From assembly GCF_023074185.1 (NCBI RefSeq), contig NZ_JADPKY010000024.1, positions 1 through 64,000 of the forward strand: a stretch of 64,000 nt of DNA. Direction: 5' to 3'. The number at the start of each line of letters is the position of its first letter. The stretch's first letter is position 1. The DNA comes from Bradyrhizobium sp. 132 (GTDB taxonomy: Bacteria > Pseudomonadota > Alphaproteobacteria > Rhizobiales > Xanthobacteraceae). Positions 32,649 through 42,055 of this stretch are shown piece after piece. The translations under genes and the position numbers were made by a program. The notes beneath the pieces were generated by a model that had not been told where the DNA came from, ran no database searches, and saw only the letters and a list, made by a program, of their open reading frames with translations.

Positions 32649-34526
32649 ATGACGACGTCAGACACGGCTGTGCATACGCAGCCCTTCCAGGCCGAGGTTT
32701 CCGAGCTTTTGCACCTGATGGTGCACTCCGTCTATTCCGAGACCGACATCTTCCTGCGCGAGCTCGTCTCCAACGCATCGGACGCCTGTGACAAGCTGCG
32801 CTATGAAGCCATCGCCGGTCCGGCGCTGCTGGGCGAGGGCGACGTTCTCAAGATTCGTATCATTCCGAACAAGACCGCGGGGATGTTGACGATCGCCGAC
32901 AATGGTATCGGCATGGAGCGGCAGGAGCTGATCGACCATCTCGGCACCATCGCCCGTTCCGGCACCAAGGCCTTCGTGTCGAAGCTCAAGGAAGCCAAGG
33001 ACGGCCTCGGCCTGATCGGCCAATTCGGCGTCGGCTTCTATTCCGCCTTCATGGTCGCCGACAAGATCGTCGTCGTCAGCCGCCGTGCCGGCGAGAGCGA
33101 CGTGTGGACCTGGACGTCCTCCGGCGGCTCCGGCTTCGAGATTGCGCGCGCAAGCGACGAGGAAGCGGTGCGCTTGGCACGCGGCACCGAGATCGTCCTG
33201 CACCTCAAAGACGACGCGAAGAAGTATCTTGAGACTTACGAGATCGAGCGCATCGTCGGCGCCTATTCCGACAACATCCTGTTCCCGATCGAGCTGGTGC
33301 CGGAAGAGGGCGAGCCGCGCCAGATCAATTCCGCGAGCGCGCTGTGGCAGCGCTCCAAGTCCGAGCTGACAGCCGAGGACTACAAGAAGGCGTATCAGCA
33401 GATCGCATCCGCCTTCGACGATCCCGCGATGACGCTGCACTACCGCGCCGAAGGCCGCTATTCCTACGCCGTGCTGCTGTTCGCGCCGTCGACGAAACCG
33501 TTCGACCTGTTCGAGCCCTCGCGTAAAGGTCGCGTCAAGCTCTATGTCCGCCGCGTCTTCATCACGGATGACGCCGATCTGTTGCCGGGCTATCTGCGCT
33601 TCATCCGCGGCGTCGTCGACAGCGAGGATCTTCCGCTGAACATCTCGCGCGAGATGCTGCAGAACAATCCGCAGCTCGTGCAGATCCGTAAAGCGGTGGC
33701 GACGCGTGTGGTAAACGAACTCGAAAGCCTTGCCGACAAGGACCCGGAGAACTTTGCGAAGATCTGGGAGGCCTTCGGCGCGGTGCTGAAGGAAGGTATC
33801 TACGAGGATTTCGAGCGCCGTGAAAAGCTGCTCGCGCTGTCGCGTTTCACCACGACTTCGGGCGAGAAGCGCTCGCTCAAGGACGTCATCGCCGATTTCA
33901 AGCCGAACCAGACCGAGATCTATTATCTCGTCGGCGACAGCATCGAGCGGCTGAAGTCGAGCCCCCGGCTCGAGGCGGCGACAGCGCGCGGCATCGAAGT
34001 GCTGCTGCTTTCCGATCCGGTCGACGCCTTCTGGACCTCGATGCCATCGGAGTTCGAGGGCAAACCGCTGAAGTCGCTGAGCCAGGGCGACCTCAACCTC
34101 GACCTGATTTCGCGCGTCGACGAGGCGGACGAGGCGAAGAAGGACGAGCCGGCCGCCGACGAGGCCGCCACTATCGCCGTGATCAAGGCCGCGCTGGGCG
34201 AGCGCGTCAGCGACGTCAAGGCCTCGACGCGCCTCACCAGCTCCGCCTCCTGCCTCGTCGCCGACAGCCAGGGCCCGAGCCGCGAGCTCGAGCGCATCCT
34301 GGCGCAGCAGAACCGCGGCATGCGCACCAAGCCGATCCTCGAGATCAATCTGCGCCATGCGCTGGTCACGGCGATCACGAAGGCTCAGGCCGGCTCGAAG
34401 CTGGTCGATGACCTCAGCCTGCTCCTGCTCGAACAGGCGCAGATCATGGATGGCGAACTGCCGGAAGACCCTGCGGCGTTTGCGGCGAGGTTGAACCGGC
34501 TGGTGTTGCAGGGGCTCGGCGGATAG
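32649..34526 (+). CDS. htpG: Molecular chaperone HtpG (bacterial Hsp90)
   Basis: A 625-residue protein of normal family length. The N-terminal GHKL ATPase shows [16 protein letters not shown] (catalytic Glu), DNGIGM and [16 protein letters not shown]. The middle domain includes [18 protein letters not shown], and the C-terminal dimer domain is present. It folds and protects client proteins in the cytoplasm using ATP. It is transcribed alone, with terminators on its left and the convergent RND gene on its right. No clear heat-shock promoter was recognised in the short upstream gap. Confidence 0.97.
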   Translation: MTTSDTAVHTQPFQAEVSELLHLMVHSVYSETDIFLRELVSNASDACDKLRYEAIAGPALLGEGDVLKIRIIPNKTAGMLTIADNGIGMERQELIDHLGTIARSGTKAFVSKLKEAKDGLGLIGQFGVGFYSAFMVADKIVVVSRRAGESDVWTWTSSGGSGFEIARASDEEAVRLARGTEIVLHLKDDAKKYLETYEIERIVGAYSDNILFPIELVPEEGEPRQINSASALWQRSKSELTAEDYKKAYQQIASAFDDPAMTLHYRAEGRYSYAVLLFAPSTKPFDLFEPSRKGRVKLYVRRVFITDDADLLPGYLRFIRGVVDSEDLPLNISREMLQNNPQLVQIRKAVATRVVNELESLADKDPENFAKIWEAFGAVLKEGIYEDFERREKLLALSRFTTTSGEKRSLKDVIADFKPNQTEIYYLVGDSIERLKSSPRLEAATARGIEVLLLSDPVDAFWTSMPSEFEGKPLKSLSQGDLNLDLISRVDEADEAKKDEPAADEAATIAVIKAALGERVSDVKASTRLTSSASCLVADSQGPSRELERILAQQNRGMRTKPILEINLRHALVTAITKAQAGSKLVDDLSLLLLEQAQIMDGELPEDPAAFAARLNRLVLQGLGG

Positions 34527-34554
34527 CAGCCACAGGCCATATGCTCCGCTGCGT

Positions 34555-37500
34555 TCATTCCGCCGCGTGATCCTTCTGCTCGTCGCGCGCGGCGGCGGCC
34601 TGCGGCTTCTTCTCCATCCAGCGCGAGAGCAGGTCGGAGAAGCGGTCGAGATAGAGGTAGACGACCGGGGTCGTGAACAGCGTCAGCGCTTGGCTCACGA
34701 GAAGGCCGCCGACCATCGCATAACCGAGCGGTTGGCGGATTTCGGAACCGGTGCCGCTTCCGAGCATCAGCGGCACGCCACCGAGCAGGGCAGCCATCGT
34801 CGTCATCATGATCGGGCGAAAACGCAGCAGCGCCGCCTGGCGGATCGATTGCTCCGGGGTGAGATGCTGCTCCCGTTCGGCCGCTATGGCGAAATCCACC
34901 ATCATGATGCCGTTCTTCTTGACGATGCCGATCAGGAGAATGACTCCGATCAGGGCAATGAGGCTGAAGTCGAAGCCGAAGATCATCAGGATCGCGACGG
35001 CGCCGACGCCGGCCGAGGGCAACGTGGACAGGATGGTCAGAGGGTGGATGTAGCTCTCGTAGAGCACGCCCAGGATCAAATAGACCACGACCAGTGCGGC
35101 GAGGATCAGCAACGGCACGGTGCCGAGCGATTGCTGGAACGCCTGCGCGGTGCCCTGAAAGCTCGTTGCCAGCGCCGGCGGCGCCCGCATCTCGCCGACC
35201 GCATGCAGCACCGCGTCGGTCGCCTCTCCCAGCGCAACGCCCTCGGCGAGATTGAAGCTGATCGTCACCGAGGGGAATTGGCCTTGATGCGAGATCGCGA
35301 GCGGGCGCACGGGCACATTGGTCCAGTTGCAGAACACCGAGAGCGGCACCTCGTCGCCGGTAAGCGGCGATTTGAGATAGAGCTTGTCGAGCGTACCAAG
35401 CTGGCCTTGTAGATCCGGCGTGATCTCCAGGACGATGTGATAGCTGTTGGTCTGGGTAAAGTATTGCGCCACCTGACGCTGGCCGAACGCGTCATAGAGG
35501 GTATCGTCGATCAGCTGCGGCTGGATGCCGTAGCGTGCGGCGGTGTCGCGATTGATCCTGAGTTGAACCGTCGTGCCTTCGGTTTGCTGGTCGGTCGCGA
35601 CGTCGCGCAGTTGCGGCAGTGTCTTCATCGCGGCGAGGATTTTCGGCGCCCATTCGTTCAGTTCGGCTAGGTTGGCGTCCTGGAGCGTGAATTCGAACTG
35701 GGTGCGGCTGGCGCGGCCGCCGAGACGAACGTCCTGCGAGGCCTGCATATAGAGCCTGGCGCCCTCGACCTTGGCGAGCTTGGGCCGCAGCCGCGCGATG
35801 ATCTGTTGTGCGCCGGCGTCGCGCTCCTCCCGCGGTTTCAAGGTGATGTACATGCGCCCCGAGTTCAGTGCCGTACCGCCGCCGCCGATGAACATCGCGA
35901 TCGAATCGACGGCGGGGTCGGCCTGCACGATAGTGTTGAGCTCCACCTGGCGCCGTTTCATCTCAGCAAAGGAGATGTCCTGGGGCATCTCGGACACGGC
36001 TGTGAGGAAGCCGTTGTCCTGCTGCGGGAAGAATCCCTTCGGGATCAGGACGAAGAGGTAGACCGAGAGCGCTACGGTCGCGAAGAAGATGCAAAGGGTC
36101 ACGAAACTGTGGCGTAGCGCGACATCGAGCCCGCGTTCGTAGGCGCCGAGCACGCTTTCGTACATTCGTTCGCTCCACTGATAGAAGCGGCCGTGCCGGG
36201 CCTCGTGATTGGCACGCAGGAAGCGCGAGGCCATCATTGGCGTCAGGGTCAGCGACACCACGAGAGAGACGAGGATCGCCATCGCCAGAGTGACCGCGAA
36301 TTCGCGGAATAGCCGGCCGATGATACCGCCCATCAGCAGCAACGGGATCAGCACCGCGATCAGCGAGATGCTGATCGAGACGATGGTAAAGCCGATTTCG
36401 GCCGCGCCCTTGTAGGCCGCAGCAAGCGGCCTCTCGCCCTGCTCTACGTAACGGGTGATATTCTCCAGCATCACGATGGCATCGTCCACCACGAAGCCGA
36501 CCGCGATCGTCAGCGCCATCAAGGAGAGGTTGTCGAGCGAATAGCCGAAGACCCACATCAGCGAGCAGGCTCCCAGCAGCGCCAGCGGCACCGTGATGCT
36601 CGGGATGATCGTGGCCCAGAAGCTGCGGAGGAAGATGAAGATCACCATCACCACGAGCGCGATCGTGGTCATGAGCGTGATCTGCACGTCTTCGACGGCA
36701 GCGCGGATGGTGATGGTGCGGTCGCTGATGATCTTGATCGAGATCGCGGGCGGGATCGCCGCGATCAGCCGCGGCAGCTGCGCCTTGATCCGATCGACGG
36801 TCTCGATGACGTTGGCGCCGGGCTGCTTGAAGATGACGAGGAACACACCGCGCTTGCCGTCGGCCCAGGCCGCCGTCTTCATGTCCTCCGGCCCTGCCAC
36901 TGCCTCGCCGATGTCGCGGATCCGCAACGGCGCGCCGTTGCGATAGGCGACGATGACGTCCTGCCAGTGCTGGGCCTGGGTGAGCTGGTCGTTGGCGTAG
37001 ATCGTGTAGGCACGCCTGGCGCCGTCGATGCTGCCCTTCGGGCTGTCGGTGGTCGCAGCCGCGATCTGGGCGCGCACGTCCTCCAGCGACAGGCCCTTGG
37101 CGACGAGCTTGGCCGGATCGATCTGTATGCGGACCGAGGGCTTCTGCTGCCCGCCGACGAACACTTGCGCGACGCCGGATAGCTGGCTGATCTGCTGCGC
37201 GAGCTGCGCGTCGGTGCGGTCGCTGACGACGGTCAGCGGCAGTGTGTCCGACGTCGCGGACAGGATCATGACCGGCGAATCCGCCGGGTTGACCTTGCGA
37301 TAGGTAGGAGGCGAGGGCAGGTTCTTCGGCAGTTGGCCGCTCGCCGCATTGATCGCGGCTTGCACGTCACTGGCGGCGGCGTCGATCCTGCGGTTGAGGT
37401 CGAACTGGATGGTGATCGACGCCGAACCCAGCGAGCTGGTCGACGTCATCTGCGTGATGCCGGGGATCTGCGCGAGCTGGCGCTCGAGCGGCTGCGCCAC

Positions 37501-37692
37501 GGAAGAGGCCATGGTCTCCGGGCTGCCGCCGGGAAGCGAAGCCGAGAGCTGAATGGTCGGAAAGTCGACCTGGGGCAGCGGGGCAACAGGCAGCAGAGGA
37601 TAGGCCACGAGGCCTACGAACAGGATGCCCGCCATCAGCAGTGAGGTGCCGATCGGATAGCGGATGAACGGAGACGAGAAGCTCTCTTGCAT
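34555..37692 (-). CDS. RND multidrug efflux permease, MdtB/MdtC-like
   Basis: A protein of about 1045 residues, full length for the HAE1 class. It starts MQESFSSPFIRYPIGTSLLM, with the family signatures LLPVAPLPQVDFPTI and PGGSPETMASSVAQPLE. The proton-relay pair is in AVGFVVDDAIVMLENI and the relay Lys in IGIVKKNGIMMVDFAI. It would export drugs or other amphiphiles using the proton gradient. RND pumps need a periplasmic adapter and an outer-membrane channel, and no adapter gene is adjacent on either side, which is unusual. The start given omits a 15-residue Trp-rich extension. Confidence 0.92.
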   Translation of the reverse strand: MQESFSSPFIRYPIGTSLLMAGILFVGLVAYPLLPVAPLPQVDFPTIQLSASLPGGSPETMASSVAQPLERQLAQIPGITQMTSTSSLGSASITIQFDLNRRIDAAASDVQAAINAASGQLPKNLPSPPTYRKVNPADSPVMILSATSDTLPLTVVSDRTDAQLAQQISQLSGVAQVFVGGQQKPSVRIQIDPAKLVAKGLSLEDVRAQIAAATTDSPKGSIDGARRAYTIYANDQLTQAQHWQDVIVAYRNGAPLRIRDIGEAVAGPEDMKTAAWADGKRGVFLVIFKQPGANVIETVDRIKAQLPRLIAAIPPAISIKIISDRTITIRAAVEDVQITLMTTIALVVMVIFIFLRSFWATIIPSITVPLALLGACSLMWVFGYSLDNLSLMALTIAVGFVVDDAIVMLENITRYVEQGERPLAAAYKGAAEIGFTIVSISISLIAVLIPLLLMGGIIGRLFREFAVTLAMAILVSLVVSLTLTPMMASRFLRANHEARHGRFYQWSERMYESVLGAYERGLDVALRHSFVTLCIFFATVALSVYLFVLIPKGFFPQQDNGFLTAVSEMPQDISFAEMKRRQVELNTIVQADPAVDSIAMFIGGGGTALNSGRMYITLKPREERDAGAQQIIARLRPKLAKVEGARLYMQASQDVRLGGRASRTQFEFTLQDANLAELNEWAPKILAAMKTLPQLRDVATDQQTEGTTVQLRINRDTAARYGIQPQLIDDTLYDAFGQRQVAQYFTQTNSYHIVLEITPDLQGQLGTLDKLYLKSPLTGDEVPLSVFCNWTNVPVRPLAISHQGQFPSVTISFNLAEGVALGEATDAVLHAVGEMRAPPALATSFQGTAQAFQQSLGTVPLLILAALVVVYLILGVLYESYIHPLTILSTLPSAGVGAVAILMIFGFDFSLIALIGVILLIGIVKKNGIMMVDFAIAAEREQHLTPEQSIRQAALLRFRPIMMTTMAALLGGVPLMLGSGTGSEIRQPLGYAMVGGLLVSQALTLFTTPVVYLYLDRFSDLLSRWMEKKPQAAAARDEQKDHAAE

Positions 37693-38119
37693 GCCCTGAC
37701 ACCACCAGCCTGGCCAGCGCATCTTCTCCCCGCGCACGGCGGAGCCGCGCCCGAGAGCCCGAGCGCGAAAGCGCGTTTCCTTCAGCCCATTTGTTTGTTG
37801 ATTGCCCTGGAACGTCGTCGGTCCGGGGCCAGCGTTGTGATCGAAAGACTAGTCCGTTCGCTCCGGCCAGCGAACGAATTCCTGCGCCGGATGCTTGCGA
37901 CCTTTGTCGAAGGAGAGCTGCAGCGAGTTATGCGTTCCGCGCAGGCCGGAAAGGGGGGGCTTTCCGCTTTCGCATCCTTGCGGCGCTGTCTCTCATCCAT
38001 TTCGCCGCGCGTCACAAGCGAGAGAGCCATGGAATAGGAACAATCGCTTCTTCCGTGCGGTTGTGCCATATCGAAATGGCATAACGCGTGCCGTTGCCAC
38101 CGATTCGAGGAACTGTCCG
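37693..38119. other. Intergenic region between the RND gene and DUF3551 genes
   Basis: Upstream region of two divergent transcription units. No supported gene. GGAAC followed 17 bases later by GGTT (about 38037-38062) is a weak EcfG-like match for the DUF3551 pair. Confidence 0.4.
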
Positions 38120-38401
38120 ATGCGCCTGCCGATCCTGACCCTCACCGCGATTGCCACGCTGTTCGTTGCGGCAGATGCCGGCGCCCAGACCTATGATCCG
38201 CGGTACCCGGTGTGCATGCACGTCTACACGCCCGGCGGCTTCGGCGGGGGCGGCGGCGACTATTTCGACTGCTCCTTCACCTCGCTGCCGCAGTGCCGCG
38301 CCACGGCGTCGGGCCGCTCGGCGAGCTGCGACGTCAACCCCTATTACGCCTTCGACGAACCGCCGCCGGCGCCGCGCCGGCGTCACAAGAAGGTGCACTA
38401 A
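38120..38401 (+). CDS. DUF3551-family exported protein, tandem copy 1
   Basis: A 93-residue protein. Signal peptide MRLPILTLTAIATLFVAADA, cut before QTYDP. The mature part has YPVCMHVYTPG, a Gly run, CSFTSLPQCRATASGRSASC and DVNPYYAF, then a basic tail (RRRHKKVH). The four Cys match the DUF3551 pattern. It lies 15 bases before a near-copy, so this is a recent tandem duplication and the pair is likely co-transcribed. Function unknown; periplasmic. Confidence 0.85.
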   Translation: MRLPILTLTAIATLFVAADAGAQTYDPRYPVCMHVYTPGGFGGGGGDYFDCSFTSLPQCRATASGRSASCDVNPYYAFDEPPPAPRRRHKKVH

Positions 38402-38416
38402 CGATTGGCGATTGCG

Positions 38417-38704
38417 ATGTCCGGGACATTTTTCATGCGTTGCTCATTCGGCCTGATCGCGATCGTCGGTGCATTGCTTGCAGCCGCGCCGTCGCATGCG
38501 CAGACCTTCGACCCACGCTATCCCATCTGCATGCATGTCTATTCGGGCGCGAATGGCGGTGGCGGGGAGTGGTACGATTGCTCCTTCACCTCGCTGCCGC
38601 AGTGCCGCGCCACCGCTTCGGGCCGCTCCGCGAGCTGCGATCTCAATCCGTATTATCCGTTCAACGCACCGCCGCAGCGCTTGCGCCATAGGCGAGGCGG
38701 CTAG
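38417..38704 (+). CDS. DUF3551-family exported protein, tandem copy 2
   Basis: A 95-residue protein with signal peptide (RCSFGLIAIVGALLAAAPSH) and body YPICMHVYSGANGGGGEWYD..CSFTSLPQCRATASGRSASC. The core from CSFTS to SASC is identical in protein to copy 1, and the DNA is nearly so. The ATG at 38435 is an equally possible start; the gap to copy 1 is short either way. Function unknown. Confidence 0.82.
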   Translation: MSGTFFMRCSFGLIAIVGALLAAAPSHAQTFDPRYPICMHVYSGANGGGGEWYDCSFTSLPQCRATASGRSASCDLNPYYPFNAPPQRLRHRRGG

Positions 38705-38748
38705 CACTCGCCGCTCGTTCGGTCGTCAATCCGACGGAGCATGAAGAA

Positions 38749-39468
38749 CTACGTGCTGTGTGCGTCTCCGGAGGGCGGCGCCTTGTCGGCCGCGACGGCG
38801 ATCGCGTTGGTCAATTCCCAGGTCATCTTGTCTGTGGTCCAGTCGCTTGCGTGCAACCTGTCGCCATCGCCGGGGTCGACCATGCGGTCGAACGAAATTT
38901 TTGCAACATCGTGCCAGGCCTTCATCAGCGCGAAGCGACGAAAGACGTTGACCCTCTTGGCATGGGCGATCTCGCTGATCGCCGCGACCATCGCGTTCGT
39001 CTTGTCGGCCTTGGCCGGTGTCAGCAGCGCCGGCACATATTGCAGGTCCATCAAGATCACGTCGATCCGTTTGGCGCCGAGCAGCCGGTCAACACCGTCA
39101 CGGATGGCCTGCCTGGTGTCCTTGAACGATGGGGGATTCCGTTGCCACACTGAATTGGTGCCGACCTGCCAGATGACGAGATCAGGGTTCAGATCGAAGA
39201 CATCATGGTCAAACCGCCTCAGCTCCAGACAGGCCTCTTCGCCGCCGACGCCCCGGTTGATCACCTCGATTGCGACATTTGGAAATTTTATCCGCAGGTC
39301 CGCCAGCAGCCGCTGCGGATAGGGCGCGATGCCTCCTTCGCCCGCCGTGGTCGACGAGCCGATCACGACCACCTTGACCTGTCTTTCCTTCAGGCGGCTG
39401 GCAAAATTGGTCAGCGGCTGCTCGAACGGCGCGGCCTGGACAGGAAACTCTGACGAGTCGAGAGCCAC
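38749..39468 (-). CDS. SGNH/GDSL-family hydrolase
   Basis: A 239-residue protein. Block I is VVVIGSSTTAGEGG (nucleophile Ser), the block II Gly lies in NRGVGGEE, block III is WQVGTNSVW (Asn), and block V is DRLHASDW (catalytic His, with Asp nearby). These are the four SGNH landmarks. Substrates may be acyl or acetyl esters, for example on polysaccharide. No signal peptide is seen at the chosen start, so it is likely cytoplasmic unless the start is further upstream. It is a single gene with its own promoter region. Confidence 0.85.
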   Translation of the reverse strand: MALDSSEFPVQAAPFEQPLTNFASRLKERQVKVVVIGSSTTAGEGGIAPYPQRLLADLRIKFPNVAIEVINRGVGGEEACLELRRFDHDVFDLNPDLVIWQVGTNSVWQRNPPSFKDTRQAIRDGVDRLLGAKRIDVILMDLQYVPALLTPAKADKTNAMVAAISEIAHAKRVNVFRRFALMKAWHDVAKISFDRMVDPGDGDRLHASDWTTDKMTWELTNAIAVAADKAPPSGDAHST

Positions 39469-39853
39469 GGGTCGTCTCCCTTTTGCAACCCGGACAATGC
39501 AGGGTCGAAAAGCTTAGACCGTTTACCCGGGCCCGCCTAGCCTCGCGCGCCCTGATACAGGTCGCTACTCCTTCCTGATCCCCGACAAGCATGAAGGAAA
39601 ATGTCGCGTGGTGATCATGACGCTCTCCAGTTCACCTGCGCCCCGCAAGCAGGACAAGGGGACACGCGCGGCGCGTCCCAAGGCAACTGGCTTTGCTATC
39701 GCAAGAATTGCGCAGCCGCGCACGCCGATCCCACCGGCTTGATAAAGGATGACTAGAGTTAATCGCGCACTAACCGGGTTTTACCTTGTCTCTTAACATC
39801 TGGGCAGGGCGTGCGAGCTAAGCTGCCGGAAACAGCAGACACGTTCCGAAAGA
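39469..39853. other. Intergenic region upstream of the FATP-type ligase
   Basis: A short plus-strand frame from 39600 (MSRGDHDALQFTCAPQAGQG.., ending ..TGLIKDD) contains three Cys and could be a small gene. An overlapping frame is equally open. Neither is called. Confidence 0.35.
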
Positions 39854-41668
39854 ATGAACGGCATGACCATCGGCGTCACCGAGCAACCGAAAGCCGCGCG
39901 CGTACCTTCGGCTTCAAAGATCTGGCTGAAGGCCATCGAGCTCACCGCGCGGATCGAGACGCTGCCGGGCCGGCTATTCGCCGACGTCGTCGACGATTGG
40001 GCGCAGCGGCAGCCCGATCGCGTCGCATTGGTCGCCGATGACGCAAGCCTCGGCTATGAGGGGCTCTCGAAACGCATCAATCGTTATGCGCGGTGGGCCC
40101 GCTCGGCCGGTGTAGCCAAGGGCGACACTGTCGCGTTGATCATGCCGAACGGCATCGACTATGTCGCGGCCTGGCTCGGGATCAGTCGCGTCGGCGGCGT
40201 GGTCGCGCTGATCAACACCAAGCTCGTCGGCCAGTCGGTCGCGCATTGCATCGATGTCGCAAAGCCCGCTCAAATTATCGTCGCGCACGAGCTCACGAAG
40301 GCGCTGGACAGCGCGTCGCCGCACCTGAAGACGGAAGCAAAGGTCTGGACCCATGGCGATGCCCGCGGTGGACGCGCGATCGACGTCGCACTTGCCGCGC
40401 TCGATGACGGCCCGCTTTCTCCGGACGAGCGTGGCGACGTCACCATCAACGATCGGGCCCTGCTGATTTACACGTCCGGGACCACCGGCCTACCGAAAGC
40501 GGCCAGCATCAGCCACCGCCGCATCCTGAACTGGGGCTTTTGGTTTGCCGGCCTCACCGGCGCAACGCCTCAGGATCGGCTTTACGACTGCCTGCCGCTG
40601 TTCCACTCGGTCGGCGGCATCGTTGCACCATGCAGCATGCTGGCCGCCGGCGGCTCGGTGGTAGTCGCGGAAAAATTCTCGGCATCGAATTTCTGGCCCG
40701 AGATCGTGCGTCACGATTGCACGTTATTCCAATATATCGGCGAGCTCTGCCGCTATCTTCTGAAGGCGCCGCCGTCCGAATACGAGAACCGGCATCGCCT
40801 TCGTCTTGTCTGTGGCAACGGCCTGCGCGGCGACATCTGGGAAGATTTCCAGGCCCGTTTTGCAATCCCCCGCATCCTCGAATTCTACGCGGCGACCGAA
40901 GGCAATTTCTCGCTGTTCAACGTCGAGGGTCAGCCCGGCGCGATCGGCCGCATCCCGCCGCTGCTCGCGCATCGTTTCCCTGCCAGCCTCGCCAAGCTCG
41001 ATCCCGATAGCGGCGTGCCGCTGCGCAATGCAGAAGGCTTTTGTATCCCCTGCGCGCGCGGCGAGGCCGGCGAAGCCATCGGCCGCATCGGCACGGCGGA
41101 TGCGGGTGGCGGTCGCTTCGAGGGCTACACCGAGGCGAGCGAGACCGAGAAGAAGATCCTGCGCGATGTCTTTGCCAAGGGCGATGCCTGGTTCCGCACC
41201 GGCGATTTGATGCGGCTCGACGACAAGGGCTTCTTCCACTTCGTCGATCGCATCGGCGATACCTTTCGCTGGAAAGGCGAGAACGTGGCGACCTCGGAGG
41301 TCAACGACGCCGTGCGCGATTTCACCGGCGTGATCGACGCCACCACTTACGGCGTCGGCATCCCCGGCACCGATGGCCGCGCCGGCATGAGCGCGATCGT
41401 GGTAAACGAGGGCTTTGACGTCGCGGCGCTGCCCGTACATCTGGCGCAGCGTCTGCCGGCTTATGCGCGCCCCGTCTTCATGCGCATCTCGCGCGAGCTC
41501 GATGCGACCGAGACGTTCAAGCAGAAGAAGGGCGAGCTCGCGCGCGAGGGATTTGATCCGGGGACGATCTCCGATCCCCTATTCATGCTGGACCCGAAGA
41601 CCGGCGCCTACGTTGCGCTGGATGCGAAGACCTATACGCAAATCAACGAGGGTACGATCCGGCTTTAA
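39854..41668 (+). CDS. FATP-type long/very-long-chain acyl-CoA synthetase
   Basis: A 604-residue adenylate-forming enzyme. The AMP-binding motif is LLIYTSGTTGLPKAA (about 204-218). Further motifs are EFYAATEGNFSLFN, WFRTGDLMRLDDKGFFHFVD and DRIGDTFRWKGENVATSEV, the last being characteristic of the fatty-acid transport protein/very-long-chain synthetase group. It activates long fatty acids with ATP and CoA. It heads a group with an ACP, a second adenylate-forming enzyme and an SDR, 141 bases before the ACP gene. ATG at 39863 is an alternative start. Confidence 0.9.
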   Translation: MNGMTIGVTEQPKAARVPSASKIWLKAIELTARIETLPGRLFADVVDDWAQRQPDRVALVADDASLGYEGLSKRINRYARWARSAGVAKGDTVALIMPNGIDYVAAWLGISRVGGVVALINTKLVGQSVAHCIDVAKPAQIIVAHELTKALDSASPHLKTEAKVWTHGDARGGRAIDVALAALDDGPLSPDERGDVTINDRALLIYTSGTTGLPKAASISHRRILNWGFWFAGLTGATPQDRLYDCLPLFHSVGGIVAPCSMLAAGGSVVVAEKFSASNFWPEIVRHDCTLFQYIGELCRYLLKAPPSEYENRHRLRLVCGNGLRGDIWEDFQARFAIPRILEFYAATEGNFSLFNVEGQPGAIGRIPPLLAHRFPASLAKLDPDSGVPLRNAEGFCIPCARGEAGEAIGRIGTADAGGGRFEGYTEASETEKKILRDVFAKGDAWFRTGDLMRLDDKGFFHFVDRIGDTFRWKGENVATSEVNDAVRDFTGVIDATTYGVGIPGTDGRAGMSAIVVNEGFDVAALPVHLAQRLPAYARPVFMRISRELDATETFKQKKGELAREGFDPGTISDPLFMLDPKTGAYVALDAKTYTQINEGTIRL

Positions 41669-41809
41669 CCGCGTGAAAATCCGCCAGATAGGTCCAATTT
41701 TATCCGAATTGTCCAAGAAGCCATTTACTTCTGTCGGGTAAACAAACGGGCATGGGAGGCGGTCATCAAGAGCCGCCGCAATACGAACGACAACAGAAGC
41801 GAGCCAGCC

Positions 41810-42055
41810 ATGTCGGTACGGTCTAAAGTCATTGAAGCGATCCAGCAGATCGCCAAGGAGCAGCACGTCACGCTTCCCGCGCTCTCGGACGATCTGTCCC
41901 TGCACGAGACGGGCTTCGACTCGCTCGCCTTCGCCATCCTGGTGGCGCGCCTCGAGGACGAGACCGGCGTCGACCCCTTCACCATCTCCGAGGACGCAGC
42001 GTTCCCCGCCACCGTGGGCGATTTTGTGCGGGCCTACGAAAATGTCCCCGCGTGA
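41810..42055 (+). CDS. Acyl carrier protein-like protein
   Basis: An 81-residue protein. The phosphopantetheine-attachment Ser is in TGFDSLAFAIL (Ser38), within a helical acidic domain (VIEAIQQIAKEQ start; DDLSLHETGFDSL loop). It differs from the housekeeping AcpP motif (GADSLD), so it is a specialised ACP. Its end overlaps the next gene by 14 bases, which points to a joint function with the adenylate-forming enzyme that would load it. Confidence 0.9.
   Translation: MSVRSKVIEAIQQIAKEQHVTLPALSDDLSLHETGFDSLAFAILVARLEDETGVDPFTISEDAAFPATVGDFVRAYENVPA

Noticed and set aside
32658-34358. 566-codon open frame antisense to htpG
   Set aside because: htpG on the other strand is a clear full-length gene; the antisense frame is open only because of GC-rich codon use and has Arg/Gln/Asp-rich, structureless sequence.
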